A DNA stretch of 64,000 nucleotides from Paenibacillus antibioticophila. Lineage in GTDB: Bacteria; Bacillota; Bacilli; Paenibacillales; Paenibacillaceae. A model generated the notes under the pieces. That model had not been told where the DNA came from. It worked only from the letters and a program-made list of their open reading frames with translations, and did no database searches. The DNA lies in contig NZ_HG005142.1 in the NCBI RefSeq assembly GCF_000455265.1, forward strand, positions 456,593-520,592, written 5' to 3'. This document shows, in pieces, positions 62,583 through 64,000 of this stretch. Position numbers and translations under genes: made by a program. Within the stretch, counting starts at the first letter, position 1, and each line of letters starts with the position of its first letter.

Positions 62583-62646
62583 GTGATTCCTTCGACTTAC
62601 GCTCTCGATTTTGAGTCGAGCGCGTCTGCCATTCCGCCACGCCGGC
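62583..62646 (-). pseudogene. tRNA-Leu (CAA) broken after the anticodon arm
   Basis: Acceptor 5' strand, D arm and a complete anticodon arm (CTCGA, CTCAAAA, TCGAG) are present. Then unrelated sequence replaces the T arm and 3' acceptor. It follows tRNA-Cys, the position where a tRNA-Leu is expected in this array. I read it as the chromosomal gene cut by integration. Confidence 0.75.
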
Positions 62647-62657
62647 TTATAAAATAC

Positions 62658-62731
62658 TGGAGGCGCCACCCAGACTCGAACTGGGGATAAAGCTTTTGCA
62701 GAGCTGTGCCTTACCACTTGGCTATGGCGCC
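62658..62731 (-). tRNA. tRNA-Cys (GCA)
   Basis: Acceptor GGCGCCA/TGGCGCC, anticodon loop CTGCAAA, encoded CCA. Confidence 0.95.
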
Positions 62732-62741
62732 ATATATAAAA

Positions 62742-62816
62742 TGGAGCGGACGACGGGAATCGAACCCGCGACCCTCGCCTTGGCAAGGCGATGCTCTACC
62801 GCTGAGCCACGTCCGC
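62742..62816 (-). tRNA. tRNA-Gly (GCC)
   Basis: Acceptor GCGGACG, anticodon loop TTGCCAA, GGTTCGATTCC T arm, encoded CCA. Confidence 0.95.
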
Positions 62817-62820
62817 TTAA

Positions 62821-62895
62821 TGGCTGGGGATATAGGATTCGAACCTATGGATGACGGAGTCAAAGTCCGTTGCCTTACCGCTTGGCTAATCCCCA
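62821..62895 (-). tRNA. tRNA-Gln (TTG)
   Basis: Acceptor TGGGGAT, anticodon loop CTTTGAC, encoded CCA. Confidence 0.95.
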
Positions 62896-62921
62896 ACGTA
62901 TATTATTAGAAAAGAAAAAAA

Positions 62922-62997
62922 TGGGGCGATCGATGGGACTTGAACCCACGAATGCCGGAGCCACAATCCGGTGCGTTAACCCCTTCGCCACGACCGC
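62922..62997 (-). tRNA. tRNA-His (GTG)
   Basis: Acceptor GCGGTCG preceded by the extra G-1 (62998), discriminator C, anticodon loop TTGTGGC. The G-1/C73 pair is the His identity element. Confidence 0.95.
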
Positions 62998-63022
62998 CAT
63001 AAAGAAAGTATTCAGTTGAATC

Positions 63023-63096
63023 TGGCAGGGGCAGCAGGAATTGAACCCACACCAAAGGTTTTGGAGACCTTTGTTCTACCTTTAAACTATGCCCCT
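63023..63096 (-). tRNA. tRNA-Trp (CCA)
   Basis: Acceptor AGGGGCA, anticodon loop CTCCAAA, encoded CCA. Confidence 0.95.
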
Positions 63097-63102
63097 AAAA
63101 AC

Positions 63103-63188
63103 TGGTGGAGGCTGATGGATTCGAACCACCGAACTCGTACGAGAACAGATTTACAGTCTGCTGCGTTTGGCCACTTCGCTAAGCCTCC
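63103..63188 (-). tRNA. tRNA-Tyr (GTA)
   Basis: Acceptor GGAGGCT, anticodon loop CTGTAAA, long variable arm, encoded CCA. Confidence 0.95.
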
Positions 63189-63191
63189 ATG

Positions 63192-63267
<76 letters not shown>

Positions 63268-63292
63268 GTACTACATTCATTCAGTTGTTAAA

Positions 63293-63368
<76 letters not shown>

Positions 63369-63386
63369 TTGCATTAGGATAAAAAA

Positions 63387-63463
63387 TGGCGGAGCCGACG
63401 GGATTCGAACCCGCGGTCTCCTGCGTGACAGGCAGGCATGTTAGGCCTCTACACCACGGCTCC
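63387..63463 (-). tRNA. tRNA-Asp (GTC)
   Basis: Acceptor GGAGCCG, anticodon loop CTGTCAC, encoded CCA. Confidence 0.95.
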
Positions 63464-63496
63464 ACACTAGTAATGCACAATTCCTTAAGGAATTAA

Positions 63497-63570
63497 TTGC
63501 GGGGGCAGGATTTGAACCTGCGGCCTTCGGGTTATGAGCCCGACGAGCTACCGAGCTGCTCCACCCCGCG
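63497..63570 (-). tRNA. Initiator tRNA-Met (CAT)
   Basis: Starts CGCGGGG with the unpaired C1-A72 of initiators, three G-C pairs (GGG/CCC) flanking the CTCATAA loop. CCA is not encoded, unlike most of its neighbours. Confidence 0.95.
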
Positions 63571-63579
63571 TCAGTTAAA

Positions 63580-63655
63580 TGGTGGAGGCTGAGGGGATCG
63601 AACCCCCGACCCTCTGCTTGTAAGGCAGATGCTCTCCCAGCTGAGCTAAGCCTCC
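63580..63655 (-). tRNA. tRNA-Val (TAC)
   Basis: Acceptor GGAGGCT, anticodon loop CTTACAA, encoded CCA. Confidence 0.95.
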
Positions 63656-63709
63656 AGGGAAAGACAAATTCTATTGTAACAGATGCAAGTCTAGAAAATC
63701 AAGTAAAAA

Positions 63710-63784
63710 TGGTGACCCGTAGGGGATTCGAACCCCTGTTACCTCCGTGAAAGGGAGGTGTCTTAACCCCTTGACCAACGGGCC
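63710..63784 (-). tRNA. tRNA-Glu (TTC)
   Basis: Acceptor GGCCCGT, anticodon loop CTTTCAC, encoded CCA. Confidence 0.95.
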
Positions 63785-63808
63785 TTATACATTATTAATG
63801 AAAAATTA

Positions 63809-63900
63809 TGGCGGAGAGAGAGGGATTCGAACCCTCGAGACGCTTGTGACGCCTACACGATTTCCAATCGTGCTCCTTCGGCCAACTCGGACACCTCTCC
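63809..63900 (-). tRNA. tRNA-Ser (GGA)
   Basis: Acceptor GGAGAGG, anticodon loop TTGGAAA, long variable arm, encoded CCA. Confidence 0.95.
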
Positions 63901-63903
63901 ATA

Positions 63904-63979
63904 TGGCTCCCCGAACAGGACTCGAACCTGTGACAACTCGATTAACAGTCGAGTGCTCTACCAACTGAGCTATCAGGGA
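63904..63979 (-). tRNA. tRNA-Asn (GTT)
   Basis: Acceptor TCCCTGA, anticodon loop CTGTTAA, encoded CCA. It is the first gene of the leftward array inside the window; an rRNA operon is expected just beyond the right edge by analogy with Bacillales. Confidence 0.95.
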
Positions 63980-64000
63980 ATATGCTTTCAGGCTTAATCA

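Overview
The window looks like a mobile, low-to-moderate-GC Firmicutes region, most probably from a Paenibacillaceae member (inference). The grounds are strong AGGAGG ribosome sites, frequent TTG/GTG starts, a YesN/YesM-type two-component pair, many GH3 glucosidases, and a Bacillales-type tRNA array (Asn-Ser-Glu-Val-fMet-Asp-Phe-Thr-Tyr-Trp-His-Gln-Gly-Cys-Leu) at the right end. The window reads as a mosaic integrative element ending at that tRNA array.

1-7.9 kb: a plus-strand conjugation or secretion module with a TadC-like inner-membrane protein (cut by the window edge), two pilin-like proteins, a Pro-rich anchored protein, a large Trp-rich secreted protein, a membrane protein, a C39-type cysteine peptidase, a VirB4-like ATPase, a 29-residue membrane peptide and a truncated TadZ-like gene. 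A diverged second copy of the last two genes lies at 45.5-46.6 kb, where TadZ is full length. The 37-kb cargo therefore sits between two related backbone copies.

8.2-45.4 kb: mostly minus-strand carbohydrate genes. They include two Gfo/Idh/MocA dehydrogenases and a TIM-barrel isomerase downstream of a sugar-binding lipoprotein, then a second binding protein, two permeases, four GH3 enzymes, a GH2, a GH1 and an esterase, with an AraC regulator and a YesN/YesM pair. No ATPase for the importer is encoded here. Six promoters in this block share one exact layout: GTCGGA repeated at 22 bp, then a GTATAACG-like box 12 bp on, then a -10 about 19-20 bp further. I infer a private regulon, most likely of the YesN-like regulator. 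A sigma-like/RsoA-like pair, a TetR regulator and a medium-chain dehydrogenase close the block.

46.6-48.4 kb is a gene graveyard (dacA and GH95 remnants and others).

48.4-59.2 kb: a membrane-lipid island with dedA, a phospholipid-methyltransferase-like gene, an OmpR/histidine-kinase pair, mprF, a second methyltransferase-like gene and a PAP2 phosphatase. Partial, decayed dedA and methyltransferase copies lie between them. Four promoters share three TCTTYAGAA boxes with invariant spacing (11, 23, then 17 bp to the -10). They probably form an autoregulated regulon of the adjacent two-component system. A role in defence against cationic or lipid-targeting antibiotics is inferred from the gene families.

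59.2-64 kb: a decayed NADH:flavin oxidoreductase, then xis and int next to an intact tRNA-Leu(CAA), a second tRNA-Leu(CAA) cut after its anticodon arm, and fourteen further tRNA genes transcribed leftward.
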